Source of the DNA: DATFVA01 sp963774455
Lineage (GTDB): Bacteria; Bacteroidota; Ignavibacteria; Ignavibacteriales; Ignavibacteriaceae
DNA length: 64,000 bases
NCBI GenBank assembly: GCA_963774455.1
Contig: CAVZFD010000004.1
Span: forward strand, 496,001 to 560,000
Direction of reading: 5' to 3'
The notes below the pieces were generated by a model. That model had not been told where the DNA came from. It did no database searches and saw only the letters and a program-made list of their open reading frames with translations. Shown piece after piece: positions 17,222 to 27,001 of the stretch. The stretch's first letter is position 1, and every line of letters starts with the position of its first letter. The translations under genes and the position numbers were made by a program.

Positions 17222-18343
17222 ATGATGGTGAGTCAGCGTAAAACAAGAAATTATACGAAAGGTTTCGGCTGGATGACAGGCACAAAAAACGCAAAACTAA
17301 TACTTGAAGACGGTACTGAGTTTTCAGGAAAAAGTTTCGGATACAAAGGAAACACAAACGGCGAGGTAGTTTTTAATACAGGTATGGTCGGCTACCCTGA
17401 AACAATGACTGACCCTTCTTACAGGGGACAGATACTTGTCTGCACTTACCCGCTGATAGGAAATTACGGAGTTCCCGGCGATGAAAAGGAAAACGGGATG
17501 CTGAAAAACTTTGAATCAGATGCAATTCACTGCCGCGCGCTGGTTGTAGCTGACTATTCCGAAAAGTATTCACACTGGAATGCGAAGAAATCACTGGGCG
17601 AATGGATGAAAGAACAGAAGATCCCCGGCATAACAGGGATAGATACCAGGATGCTTACACGGAAGCTGCGAGACCAGGGAACGATGCTGGGTAAAATTAT
17701 TATTGATGAAAGCTCCGATCCCGGTTTCCAGGATATAAATAAGCTTGACCTTGTCGGAGAGGTTTGCGTGAAGGAACCGGTCGAGTATCCACGCAACGGG
17801 AAGAGAGTTATTCTGGTTGACTGCGGTACAAAAAATAATGTGATACAGGCTTTCCTGGGACGCAACATTTCGGTGCTGCGTGTTCCCTACGATTATGAAT
17901 TTCATAAAGAGGTAATGGATGGTATAGTCCTTTCAAACGGTCCCGGCGATCCTAAAATGTGCAGGGCAACGATAGAAAATGCGAAGCGGGCAATGGAAAG
18001 AAATACTCCAATCCTCGGGATCTGCCTGGGAAGTCAGATCCTGGGACTGGCAGCAGGGGCAAACACCTATAAATTAAAATACGGACACCGGGGACATAAT
18101 CAGCCCTGCAATGAAACAGGAACAAAGAAAACATATATTACATCACAGAACCACGGTTATGCTGTTGAAACGGAAACTCTTCCGGAGGACTGGCGTGAAT
18201 GGTTTGTAAATGACAACGACGGAACGAATGAGGGTATTATTCATATATCCAAACCGTTCTTTGCGGCGCAGTTTCACCCTGAGGCCTCTCCTGGTCCCGA
18301 CGATAGTGAATTCATTTTCGATATGTTTGTGAGGGCGTTATGA
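17222..18343 (+). CDS. carA: Carbamoyl-phosphate synthase small subunit
   Basis: A 373-residue glutamine amidotransferase subunit. It hydrolyses glutamine and channels ammonia to CarB for carbamoyl phosphate, the precursor of pyrimidines and arginine. N-terminal CPSase domain with AKLILEDGTEFSG and NTGMVGYPETMTDPSY; class I GATase triad Cys268 (GICLGSQ), His352 and Glu354 (FHPEASPGP), all present. The first 17 residues (from the ATG at 17222) are unlike the family; the ATG at 17273, preceded by GAAAGG, may be the true start. Overlaps carB by 4 bp (ATGA). Confidence 0.96.
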   Translation: MMVSQRKTRNYTKGFGWMTGTKNAKLILEDGTEFSGKSFGYKGNTNGEVVFNTGMVGYPETMTDPSYRGQILVCTYPLIGNYGVPGDEKENGMLKNFESDAIHCRALVVADYSEKYSHWNAKKSLGEWMKEQKIPGITGIDTRMLTRKLRDQGTMLGKIIIDESSDPGFQDINKLDLVGEVCVKEPVEYPRNGKRVILVDCGTKNNVIQAFLGRNISVLRVPYDYEFHKEVMDGIVLSNGPGDPKMCRATIENAKRAMERNTPILGICLGSQILGLAAGANTYKLKYGHRGHNQPCNETGTKKTYITSQNHGYAVETETLPEDWREWFVNDNDGTNEGIIHISKPFFAAQFHPEASPGPDDSEFIFDMFVRAL

Positions 18344-21300
18344 TGCATAAAAGAGGAAAACCAAAAAAAGTTTTAATACTGGGTTCAGGCGCACTTCAAA
18401 TAGGACAGGCGGGGGAGTTCGATTACTCCGGCAGCCAGGCGATAAAAGCTCTTAAGGAGGACGGAATATTTACCGTTCTAATAAACCCGAACATTGCTAC
18501 AATCCAGACTTCGGAAAACTTTGCCGATAAAGTTTACTTCCTCCCGATTAAAACAGAGTTTGTAGAGAAAATAATCGTGAAGGAACAGCCCGACAGCATA
18601 CTGCTTCAGTTCGGGGGACAGACAGCCTTGAATGTTGGTGTTGACTTATATGATAAGGGAATATTAGAAAAATATAATGTGAAGGTACTCGGCACCCCGG
18701 TTGAAGTTATTAAAGATACCGAAGATCGTCTGCTCTTTGCTGACCGCGTAAGGGAGGTTGATCTAAAGGTTGCTCTCAGCAAAACCGCACAATCTGTTGA
18801 TGAAGCCATAGCAGCAGCAGAAGGAATAGGCTTTCCTGTAATGGTACGTATCGCTTATGCGTTGGGAGGACTTGGATCCGGAATCGTTAATACAAAAGAG
18901 GAACTAATCGAGAAAGCCCGCAGAGCATTTGCCTTCACAACCCAAATCCTCATCGAGGAATCACTTTACGGCTGGAAAGAAGTTGAATACGAAATTGTAC
19001 GCGACCGCTTTGATAACTGTATCACCGTCTGTTCGATGGAGAACATAGACCCCATGGGAATACATACCGGCGACAGTGTTGTAATTGCCCCGGTTCAGAC
19101 ATTATCTGCAAGGGAGAACTTTAAGCTTCGCTCAATAGGAATTAAACTCATCAGGCATCTTGGAGTTATTGGCGAGTGCAACATCCAATATGCGCTGGAT
19201 CCAAATTCAGATGACTATCGTATTATAGAAGTTAATGCGCGCCTAAGCAGAAGCTCTGCGCTGGCATCGAAAGCTACAGGCTACCCGCTTGCCTTTATTG
19301 CGACCAAGCTTGCTCTCGGTTACGCACTTAACGAGGTTGAGAATATCATTACGCAGCAGACTTCCGCCTGCTTTGAACCCGCACTCGATTATGTGGCTTT
19401 AAAGTTCCCCCGTTGGGATCTGCAGAAATTCAAACTTGTTAATAATGAACTTGGTTCTGAGATGAAGTCGGTGGGTGAGGTAATGTCGCTCGGCAGAACT
19501 TTCGAGGAAGTCCTGCAGAAAGCCATCAGGATGCTTGATCTTGGTTACCCCGGCTTTACAGGGCATTCGCTGGAATTCGAAGACCTCGATAATGAACTTG
19601 CACATCCTTCAGACAAAAGAATTCTTGCAGTTTCAGCAGCCCTGAAAAAAGGATACAGCATAGATAAGATTCATTCCCTCACTAAGATCAACCGCTGGTT
19701 TCTGTATAAAATGCAGAACATCATCGAAACGGAAACACGGCTATCGGGTAAAAACCCTGCCGATATTGACGAAACTCTTATGCGCGAAGCAAAGATGAAC
19801 GGCTTTTCTGATCAGCAGATAGCTCAACTTATTAATGATGAAGAACATAATGTTAGGGAGAAAAGAAAAAAGCTGGGAGTTGTGCCTGCGGTTAAGCAGA
19901 TCGACACACTGGCTGCAGAATATCCTGCGCAGACAAATTATCTGTATACTACTTACCACGGCAGGGAAGATGATATTGAGACAGGGGAGCCGAACCAGAT
20001 AATCGTGCTCGGCAGCGGGGCATACAGGATCGGTTCATCGGTTGAGTTCGACTGGTGCTGCGTAAATGCTGTGCTTGCTCTTAATAAATCCGGCAAGCGC
20101 ACTATTATGATCAACTATAATCCCGAAACAGTTAGTACAGATTACGACATCTGCGATAAACTCTATTTTGAACAGCTCACCTTCGAGAGGGTGATGGATA
20201 TCTATGAGAGGGAGAATGCCGAAGGAATTATTGTCTCAATGGGAGGACAGATACCCAACAATCTTGCAATGAAACTTCACCGTGCCGGTGTAAAAATCCT
20301 GGGCACATCACCGGTACAGATCGATAATGCTGAGAACAGACATAAGTTCTCGCAGATCCTTGATGACATAGATGTCGATCAGCCGGAATGGAATGAATTA
20401 ACCGACCTTGAGGACGCCAAGAAGTTTGCTCAGAAGGTTGAATATCCTGTACTCATAAGGCCGAGCTACGTCTTAAGCGGTGCGGCTATGAGTATAGTAC
20501 TCAACGATGAAGAGCTCGCTATATACCTTAAAAAAGCTGCTGACATCAGTAAAGAGCACCCTGTAGTGATCAGCAAGTTTATTACGGATGCACGCGAGAT
20601 CGAAGTAGATGCAGTTGCGGACGACGGTGATCTTTTCTGTTATGCAATCGCCGAGCATGTTGAGAACGCGGGCGTTCATTCGGGCGATGCAACCATAGTT
20701 CTTCCTCCGCAGAGGACTTACCTTGAAACCATGCGCCGGGTTAAAAACATAACGAAAAAAATAGCTAAGTCGCTGCAAATAACAGGACCATTCAACATTC
20801 AGTTCATTGCAAAAGACAACGATGTTAAAGTTATCGAATGCAACCTCCGCGCTTCAAGAAGCTTCCCCTTTGTATCAAAGACATTAAAAATCAATTTTAT
20901 AGAGATCGCTACGAAGCTGATGCTGGGAGAGAAAGTTCCGAAAATAGATAAATCATCTTTCGATCTCGATTATGTGGGCATAAAAGCCTCACAATTCTCC
21001 TTCACACGACTAAAAGGTTCCGATCCTGTAACAGGAGTTGAAATGTCATCCACCGGCGAAGTTGCCTGTCTCGGTGATGATTTTAATGAGGCATTCCTTA
21101 AAAGTCTTTTATCAACAGGACATAAATTCCCGCGCAAAGCCGCACTGCTCTCTACCGGTACATTAAAGAATAAAGCGGAACTTCTTGAAGATCTTTTATC
21201 TCTCAGGAAAATGGGACTGAAGTTCTACGGTACAAAAGGTACCGCCGATTTCTACAAAGACAACGGTATCGATGTTGAGGTACTTTACCGCCCGTTCGAT

Positions 21301-21537
21301 AACGCTGAACCGGGGATACTTACATATCTCTCTGAAGGGAAGATCGACCTGGTGATAAATATTCCCAAGTCAGCAGAGAAAGTTGAACTCGACAGTGATT
21401 ATATAATCCGCCGGAAAGCTGTCGACCTTAATATTCCCTTATTCACAAATATTCAGTTTATCAAGAGATTCATTAAGTCGATTGAGCACTACAGCCTCGA
21501 CTCCCTCCCCATCAAAAGCTGGGATGAGTACCAGTAG
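18340..21537 (+). CDS. carB: Carbamoyl-phosphate synthase large subunit
   Basis: A 1065-residue enzyme with the duplicated architecture: first ATP-grasp half from KKVLILGSGALQIGQAGEFD, oligomerisation segment, second half from IIVLGSGAYRIGSSVEFD, and a C-terminal MGS-like allosteric domain (about 930-1065) normally bound by UMP/IMP/ornithine. ATP-grasp motifs EVNARLSRSSALASKATGY and ECNLRASRSFPFVSKTL are intact. The start ATGATG overlaps the carA stop. Oddity: the last ~267 bp, from 21271 to the stop, have a decayed partner copy at 23381-23638, on the far side of one accessory gene. Confidence 0.97.
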   Translation: MMHKRGKPKKVLILGSGALQIGQAGEFDYSGSQAIKALKEDGIFTVLINPNIATIQTSENFADKVYFLPIKTEFVEKIIVKEQPDSILLQFGGQTALNVGVDLYDKGILEKYNVKVLGTPVEVIKDTEDRLLFADRVREVDLKVALSKTAQSVDEAIAAAEGIGFPVMVRIAYALGGLGSGIVNTKEELIEKARRAFAFTTQILIEESLYGWKEVEYEIVRDRFDNCITVCSMENIDPMGIHTGDSVVIAPVQTLSARENFKLRSIGIKLIRHLGVIGECNIQYALDPNSDDYRIIEVNARLSRSSALASKATGYPLAFIATKLALGYALNEVENIITQQTSACFEPALDYVALKFPRWDLQKFKLVNNELGSEMKSVGEVMSLGRTFEEVLQKAIRMLDLGYPGFTGHSLEFEDLDNELAHPSDKRILAVSAALKKGYSIDKIHSLTKINRWFLYKMQNIIETETRLSGKNPADIDETLMREAKMNGFSDQQIAQLINDEEHNVREKRKKLGVVPAVKQIDTLAAEYPAQTNYLYTTYHGREDDIETGEPNQIIVLGSGAYRIGSSVEFDWCCVNAVLALNKSGKRTIMINYNPETVSTDYDICDKLYFEQLTFERVMDIYERENAEGIIVSMGGQIPNNLAMKLHRAGVKILGTSPVQIDNAENRHKFSQILDDIDVDQPEWNELTDLEDAKKFAQKVEYPVLIRPSYVLSGAAMSIVLNDEELAIYLKKAADISKEHPVVISKFITDAREIEVDAVADDGDLFCYAIAEHVENAGVHSGDATIVLPPQRTYLETMRRVKNITKKIAKSLQITGPFNIQFIAKDNDVKVIECNLRASRSFPFVSKTLKINFIEIATKLMLGEKVPKIDKSSFDLDYVGIKASQFSFTRLKGSDPVTGVEMSSTGEVACLGDDFNEAFLKSLLSTGHKFPRKAALLSTGTLKNKAELLEDLLSLRKMGLKFYGTKGTADFYKDNGIDVEVLYRPFDNAEPGILTYLSEGKIDLVINIPKSAEKVELDSDYIIRRKAVDLNIPLFTNIQFIKRFIKSIEHYSLDSLPIKSWDEYQ

Positions 21538-21760
21538 TAGGCCTGTATTTTAGGAATGTCAGAATCTTTGAGCTAAAACCCCATAAAGCTGTTCTATGCT
21601 TACAGAGGTCTGTTCAAAATCATTCTAACCCCTTTATTCCTTTTACATAAGAATCATTAATCACATACCTTTATAAAAATTTTGATTATTTCTCATTCAG
21701 AATTATTGGAGGATTAATTCACAATTAAGCAAATTTATCCTAATATTTCACGGAGGTTAT

Positions 21761-23287
21761 ATGACAAAAACTTACTTTTTCTATGCTGTAACAATTATAT
21801 CCATATTAATTATTACGGCATTCAACACACAGGCTCAATGGCAGGAACGAACTTCCCCAACAACCAACATTCTTCATTCCGTATCTGTTATAGATGATTC
21901 CGTAGCATGGATCGGAGGGGCATCAGGTACTGTTCTCAAAACTACTGACGGGGGCGCTACCTGGACAAATGTTGGAGGAGGGACTATTGGTACCCAGACA
22001 ATTTATAATATATTTGGTATTGATGCGCAGAATGCCCTTTGTACCAGTTCAGCTTCTGCCACTTATATCTACAGAACTACCGACGGAGGAACTACCTGGA
22101 CACAGGTATTTACGCAAACCGGCGGATTTATGGACGCTATCTGGATGACTGACGCGAATAACGGTTTTGCTTACGGCGATCCAGTTGCAGGATTTTGGGA
22201 CCTGTACAATACAACTGATGGAGGCGTTACGTGGATCCCGGCGCCTTCTCTTGCACAAAACGGAACTGAAGCAGGCTGGAACAATGCGATGTACGTTTCT
22301 GGTTCTGATATTTATTTTGGAACAAACAATACAACAATATATTATTCCAGTGATATGGGAAATAGCTGGACTCCCCAATCAACTGCCTCTACAACAAATT
22401 CTTATTCAGTCTGGTTTAGTAATTCTACTGACGGATTAACCGGAGGCTCTTCAACTCTGGCTCAAACTACTGACGGAGGAACCTCATGGACTGCATTATC
22501 GAATGCTCCCGGTTCGGGAAGTATTTATGGAATTACCGGAGTTGACAACAAGTGGTGGATTGCGCGTGGAAGTGGTATCTATTATTCTGAGGATAATGGA
22601 GGTACCTGGACACTTCAAAATACTGCCCCTGCCGGTAATTACAATCATATGTCACTATCAAGAACCGGCACTACGATAATGGCGGTAAGGAGTAACGGTG
22701 GAATTTCAACTTACAATTTTGTTATTCCAGTAGAACTAACTTCATTTACTGCATCGGTTAATTCATCAAACCAGGTGGAACTGAACTGGAATACAGCTAC
22801 TGAAACGAATAACAGGATCTTTGAAGTTGAAAGGAAAACTTCCGGAGGTAATTATTCAACTGTTGGGTATGTTGAAGGGTCGGGAACGACAACGCTTCCT
22901 CATTCATATTCATTTACAGATAAGCAGGCTGATAACGGTATTTATACTTACAGACTCAAACAGATTGATTTCGATGGACAGTCGGAATATTCCAAAGAAG
23001 TTGAAGTAAATTTAAATGGATTAATAACCTTTAACCTTGCACAGAACTTTCCTAATCCTTTCAATCCCTCAACAGATATTTTATACAATATCCCTGAGTC
23101 GGGTAATGTAACGCTTGTAATATATAACACCCTTGGTCAGCAGGTTGCCATTCTCGTTAATGGATTTGTAACTGCAGGATCACATACCGTCAGATTCAAT
23201 GCAAAGGCATTACCAAGCGGTGCATATTTTTATAAACTTCAGAAGGGAAATTCTGTACTTGTTAAAAAGATGATGCTGCTCGAGTAA
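21761..23287 (+). CDS. T9SS-exported BNR/YCF48-like repeat protein
   Basis: A 508-residue protein. Signal peptide 1-25 (cleavage near QAQ). Residues ~26-325 hold repeated Asp-box/YCF48 blades with TTDGGATWT, TTDGGTTWT, TTDGGVTWI and SEDNGGTWT, indicating a six- or seven-bladed propeller. Then an immunoglobulin-like segment (ELTSFTASVNSSNQVELNW) and a C-terminal type A sorting domain starting FNLAQNFPNPFNPST and ending in the basic VKKMMLLE tail. Predicted to cross the outer membrane by T9SS and be released or surface-attached. No catalytic role can be assigned. It has its own terminator and sits alone between carB and the carB remnant. Confidence 0.9.
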   Translation: MTKTYFFYAVTIISILIITAFNTQAQWQERTSPTTNILHSVSVIDDSVAWIGGASGTVLKTTDGGATWTNVGGGTIGTQTIYNIFGIDAQNALCTSSASATYIYRTTDGGTTWTQVFTQTGGFMDAIWMTDANNGFAYGDPVAGFWDLYNTTDGGVTWIPAPSLAQNGTEAGWNNAMYVSGSDIYFGTNNTTIYYSSDMGNSWTPQSTASTTNSYSVWFSNSTDGLTGGSSTLAQTTDGGTSWTALSNAPGSGSIYGITGVDNKWWIARGSGIYYSEDNGGTWTLQNTAPAGNYNHMSLSRTGTTIMAVRSNGGISTYNFVIPVELTSFTASVNSSNQVELNWNTATETNNRIFEVERKTSGGNYSTVGYVEGSGTTTLPHSYSFTDKQADNGIYTYRLKQIDFDGQSEYSKEVEVNLNGLITFNLAQNFPNPFNPSTDILYNIPESGNVTLVIYNTLGQQVAILVNGFVTAGSHTVRFNAKALPSGAYFYKLQKGNSVLVKKMMLLE

Positions 23288-23312
23288 TACTTCATCTAAA
23301 TAATTTAATCAT

Positions 23313-23345
23313 AAAAAAAGACCGCAATCATACGCGGTCTTTTTT
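23313..23345 (+). terminator. Strong intrinsic terminator
   Basis: AAAAAAAGACCGC (23313-23325), 8-base loop, GCGGTCTTTTTTT. Ends the BNR-protein transcript 26 bp after its stop; nearly symmetric, so it can work in both directions. Confidence 0.9.
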
Positions 23346-23380
23346 ATGATGATGCATTTATACCCGGGTTCAATTTAGTT

Positions 23381-23638
23381 CATGTAGAAGTTCTGTACCG
23401 CCCTTTCGATAAGGCTAAGCCGGGGATACCTACATATTTCTCTGAAGGGAAGATCGACCTGGTAATAAATATTCCTAAGTCAGAAGAGAAGGTAGAACTT
23501 GACAGTGATTATATCATCCGCAGGAAAGCAGTTGACCTTAGTTTTCCCTTAATCAAAGTTTATCGAGAGGTTCATTAAGTAGATTGAACATTACAGCCTC
23601 GACACCCTCTTGTAAAAAGCTGGGATGAATACCAATAA
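23381..23638 (+). pseudogene. Remnant of a second carB 3' end
   Basis: Aligns with carB 21271-21537 (last ~89 codons). In the first 57 codons I count 23 base differences (about 87% identity); 14 altered codons are synonymous and 8 are not. The reading runs VEVLYRPF...GKIDLVINIPKS, then loses about 8 bases near 23559, has TAG in place of a Ser codon, loses one more base near 23611, and ends where carB ends (TACCAATAA versus TACCAGTAG). No start or upstream part of carB is present. The excess of synonymous change implies it diverged as functional sequence before decaying. Confidence 0.9.
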
Positions 23639-23647
23639 AATACAAGT

Positions 23648-23692
23648 ACCGTCAGTTAACTGACGGAATTAACATAAATACCGTCAGTTAAT
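23648..23692. repeat. 18-bp perfect palindrome plus direct half-copy
   Basis: CCGTCAGTTAACTGACGG at 23649-23666 is a perfect dyad; ACCGTCAGTTAA recurs directly at 23680-23691 without its second arm. No T-run follows. It could be an operator-like dyad or a small fold-back element; it lies in the gap downstream of the idh gene. Confidence 0.6.
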
Positions 23693-23740
23693 CAACCTCA
23701 TTCTTAGGAATCCTTAGATTCGCGAAGGGATAGTTAAGAA

Positions 23741-23772
23741 AAATACCCCTGCAGAAGTACAGGGGTATTTTA
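23741..23772 (-). terminator. Bidirectional-type terminator of the idh gene
   Basis: AAATACCCCTG (23741-23751), loop CAGAAGTA, CAGGGGTATTT (23760-23770). On the minus strand the stem is followed by TTTTTCTT, 24 bp past the idh stop. Confidence 0.8.
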
Positions 23773-23795
23773 ATATTAAGCATAATAAGATCTAA

Positions 23796-26021
23796 TTACA
23801 TCGTGTCGATAATCCTGTTGAAAGTTTCACTGGGGCGGAGTGCCGAGAATGCTTTATTTTCATCAGGCAGATAATATCCGCCTACATCTGCTGGCTTTCC
23901 CTGAACCTCAATCATATCTTTCGCTATCTGCTCTTCGTTTGTTTTAAGTTCACTAAAGATCTTTGTGAATCTTTCCTTCATCGCATTATCTTTATCCTGT
24001 GCGGCGAGAGCCTCTGCCCAGTATAATGTGAGGTAAAATGAACTGCCGCGGTTATCGATTTCGCAGGCTTTCCTTGAAGGCATTCTTCCGTTCTCAAGGT
24101 ATTTACCTATTGCAGTATCAAGTGTTTCAGCCAGAATTTTAACTTTAGCGTTTCCTGTCTTATCAGCTATCATTTCGAATGACGGGACAAGCGCGCAGTA
24201 TTCACCAAGTGAATCCCATCTCAGGTGATTTTCTTTTAAGAACTGCTGAACATGCTTGGGAGCAGAACCGCCAGCACCGGTTTCAAACAATCCGCCGCCT
24301 TTTAATAAGGGAACGATCGAAAGCATTCTTGCGCTGGTTCCTAGTTCAAGGATAGGGAAGAGGTCGGTGAGGTAATCACGAAGTACGTTGCCGGTAACAG
24401 AAATTGTATCCAGACCTTTTCTTGTTCTCTCAAGGGTATATTTCATCGCGTCGACAGGTTTCAGAATTTTAATTTCCAATCCTTTTGTGTTGTGTTCGGG
24501 CAGGTACTTATTAATCTTTGCTATCATTTCCCGATCGTGAGCCCTGTTTTCATCCAGCCAGAAAATGGCAGGAGTATTGGAAGTCCTGGCGCGGTTAACA
24601 GCGAGCTTTATCCAGTCGCGTATAGGTTCATCTTTAGCCTGGCACATCCTGAATATATCGCCCTTCTCAACCTGCTGCTCAAGCAGAGCTTTTCCTTCGG
24701 AATTAACAACGCGGATAGTGCCGTCACCCTGAGCTTCAAATGTTTTATCGTGCGAGCCGTATTCTTCAGCCTTCTGGGCCATCAGACCTACGTTTGAAAC
24801 AGCACCCATCTTTGTGGGATCAAATTGTCCTTTTTCTTTTGCATCTTCGATGATCGTACCGTAAATGGTGGCGTAACAGCGGTCGGGGATCATTGCAACA
24901 CAGTCCTCCAGCTCATCCTTTGCGTTCCACATTTTTCCGCCGTCGCGGACAACGTTAGGCATTGAAGCATCAACAATTACGTCATTCGGTACGTGAAGAT
25001 TTGTCTTCCCCATCCTGGAATCAACCATCGCGAGCCGGGGACGGGATTCATAGACTTTATTTATATCGGCTTCGATCTCTTTCCTTTTATCTTCAGGCAG
25101 CTTCTTTAACTTCTCAAGAATGTCCATAAGTCCGTAATTCTGGTTGGCACCGATTTCTTTAAGAGTATCTGCATGCTTATCGAGTGCATCTTTGTAATAT
25201 ACCGAAACTGCGTGACCGAACATTATTGGATCGGATATCTTCATCATAGTTGCCTTGAGATGCAGCGATAACAGTACGTCATCTTTCTTTGCCTCTTCGA
25301 TCTGTTTTGCATAGAACTTCCGTAGTTCGCGAACATTCATAACCGCGGCGTCAATTATCTCACCGTTTTTCAGTTTCAGATTTTCTTTAAGAACAGTTGT
25401 TTTGCCATCCTTGCCGGTGTATTCAATGTTAACAACGTCTTCCTTATCGAGGGTGACCGATCTTTCTGAACCGTAAAAATCCTTCTGGTCCATATGAGCG
25501 ACACGGCATTTTGATCCCGACTCAGGCCAGGGCTTCATCATTTTATGGGGATGCTTCTTTGCAAACTTCTTAACCGAAGCTGCTGCACGCCTGTCGGAAT
25601 TTCCTTCACGAAGAACCGGGTTCACCGCCGAACCAAGCACCTTCGAAAATCTTTCCTTTAATTTCTTTTCTTCTTCATTTTTAGGTTCATCAGGATAATC
25701 AGGAATTTTATAACCTTTCTCCTGCAGCTCTTTAATTGCAGCGTGAAGCTGCGGAATGGAAGCGCTGATGTTAGGAAGCTTAATTATGTTAGCGTCGGGC
25801 GACTGGGTAAGTTCACCGAGCTCTGCAAGATAATCAGGCAATTTTTGTTCTTCAGTAAGATTTTCAGGGAAGTTTGTTATTATTCTCCCCGCAAGGGAGA
25901 TATCTTTTACTTCGATTTTAATTCCTGATCCTTTGGTGAAAGATTCTACGATTGGCAGTAAACTATAAGATGCTAATGCCGGGGCCTCATCAATTTTGGT
26001 CCATGTGATTTTTGTGTCCAT
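23796..26021 (-). CDS. NADP-dependent isocitrate dehydrogenase, monomeric type
   Basis: A 741-residue enzyme converting isocitrate to 2-oxoglutarate in the TCA cycle. Its size and blocks (KITWTKIDEAPALASYSLLP at the N terminus, NPVLREGNSDRRAAASVKKF, MKPWPESGSKCRVAHMDQKD, SVTGNVLRDYLTDLFPILE, ETGAGGSAPKHVQQF, FYLTLYWAEALAAQ) identify the monomeric IDH-II family, distinct from the ~45 kDa dimeric Icd. The NSDRRAA substrate-phosphate loop is intact. NADP specificity is family knowledge. Transcribed alone with its own terminator. Confidence 0.96.
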   Translation of the reverse strand: MDTKITWTKIDEAPALASYSLLPIVESFTKGSGIKIEVKDISLAGRIITNFPENLTEEQKLPDYLAELGELTQSPDANIIKLPNISASIPQLHAAIKELQEKGYKIPDYPDEPKNEEEKKLKERFSKVLGSAVNPVLREGNSDRRAAASVKKFAKKHPHKMMKPWPESGSKCRVAHMDQKDFYGSERSVTLDKEDVVNIEYTGKDGKTTVLKENLKLKNGEIIDAAVMNVRELRKFYAKQIEEAKKDDVLLSLHLKATMMKISDPIMFGHAVSVYYKDALDKHADTLKEIGANQNYGLMDILEKLKKLPEDKRKEIEADINKVYESRPRLAMVDSRMGKTNLHVPNDVIVDASMPNVVRDGGKMWNAKDELEDCVAMIPDRCYATIYGTIIEDAKEKGQFDPTKMGAVSNVGLMAQKAEEYGSHDKTFEAQGDGTIRVVNSEGKALLEQQVEKGDIFRMCQAKDEPIRDWIKLAVNRARTSNTPAIFWLDENRAHDREMIAKINKYLPEHNTKGLEIKILKPVDAMKYTLERTRKGLDTISVTGNVLRDYLTDLFPILELGTSARMLSIVPLLKGGGLFETGAGGSAPKHVQQFLKENHLRWDSLGEYCALVPSFEMIADKTGNAKVKILAETLDTAIGKYLENGRMPSRKACEIDNRGSSFYLTLYWAEALAAQDKDNAMKERFTKIFSELKTNEEQIAKDMIEVQGKPADVGGYYLPDENKAFSALRPSETFNRIIDTM

Positions 26022-26149
26022 TTCTTTTTCCCGCTTATTTAACGATATGTAAGAATATATTTTTAAGTAAAATTAAAAATACTGAATCTTTGATAATTAT
26101 TAAAGATTGTTATTTAGGGATATACCCATCCCTGCTGCACAGAAGGTTC

Positions 26150-26921
26150 TCAATCTTCGATCTTCACGAGTTTCAGTTTTCGATGAGATAAAAAGATTAA
26201 TAAAGTCAGCAGGAGAATTGAAACAAGCGATGCAGGGAGAGTGCCGAGATTAAAACCACCATTTGAAACCGGTTTTGTGAGGAAATCGCCAAACGTAGCC
26301 CCAAACGGCCGTGTAAACACAAAGGCTATCCAGAATAAGACTATCTCATTTATTTTAGTTAAGTAGTGAAGGGTTACTACAATCAGAATTATTCCTGCTG
26401 TTATCATAGCTCCGTAGAGATAGCTTAAACCGAGGTTATCGCTAAGAAAATCACCGAATGCTGTCCCCAGGCTGTTTGAAAAAAGTATGGCAATCCAGTA
26501 GTAGAATTCTTTATTTCTTTCAAATATGGGATAGACCTTCAGGTTACCAAATCTCCGGTACCAGAGGAATAAAGTAATTATGAGGATCAGGAATAAGATT
26601 AAACTGCCTGCAGCATAACCAAGGTGGAGACTCCTGTCCATAAAATCGGAGATCTCTGTGCCCAGGGTTGTAGTCCCTATTATTACCAGCCAGTAGAAAA
26701 CAGGAATATATTCTTTTGAAGTAAGCTGCATTGCTAATACTGCAAAAAAGAAAATCAGGGTTATGCCTATCCCGGTTAGGTACCCCAGGTTCATCGTCAT
26801 TGAGATAAAATCTCCCAGGGTCTCACCCAGATGTTGTTGCGATGACCTTCATCAGCCAGAACAAAAGTGTTATTTCAGCTACCTTATTAATTTTTACAAA
26901 TTCTCTGCCTTCTTCGAACAA
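26150..26921 (-). CDS. DUF347 (COG4705) four-repeat membrane protein, interrupted by a +1 frameshift
   Basis: The longest uninterrupted frame (26150-26800, 216 residues) lacks the first repeat. Upstream, in another phase, the minus strand encodes KINKVAEITLLFWLMKVIATTSG and then hits TGA; removing one G from the GGG at 26826-26828 joins it to GETLGDFISMTMNLGYLTG, exactly the missing first repeat. The remaining repeats are LGTEISDFMDRSLHLGY, LGTAFGDFLSDNLGLSY and FGATFGDFLTK. A TTG at 26921 behind GGAG is the best start for the joined frame. About eight membrane helices in total. Function unknown. The indel may be genuine inactivation or a sequence error. Confidence 0.8.
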
Positions 26922-27001
26922 TACATCTCCGTTTTTGATTTTTAATGTAATTTAATTTTTCCGGAACAGTAATGCTATAATGCACTGATTCATTTAACCT
27001 G

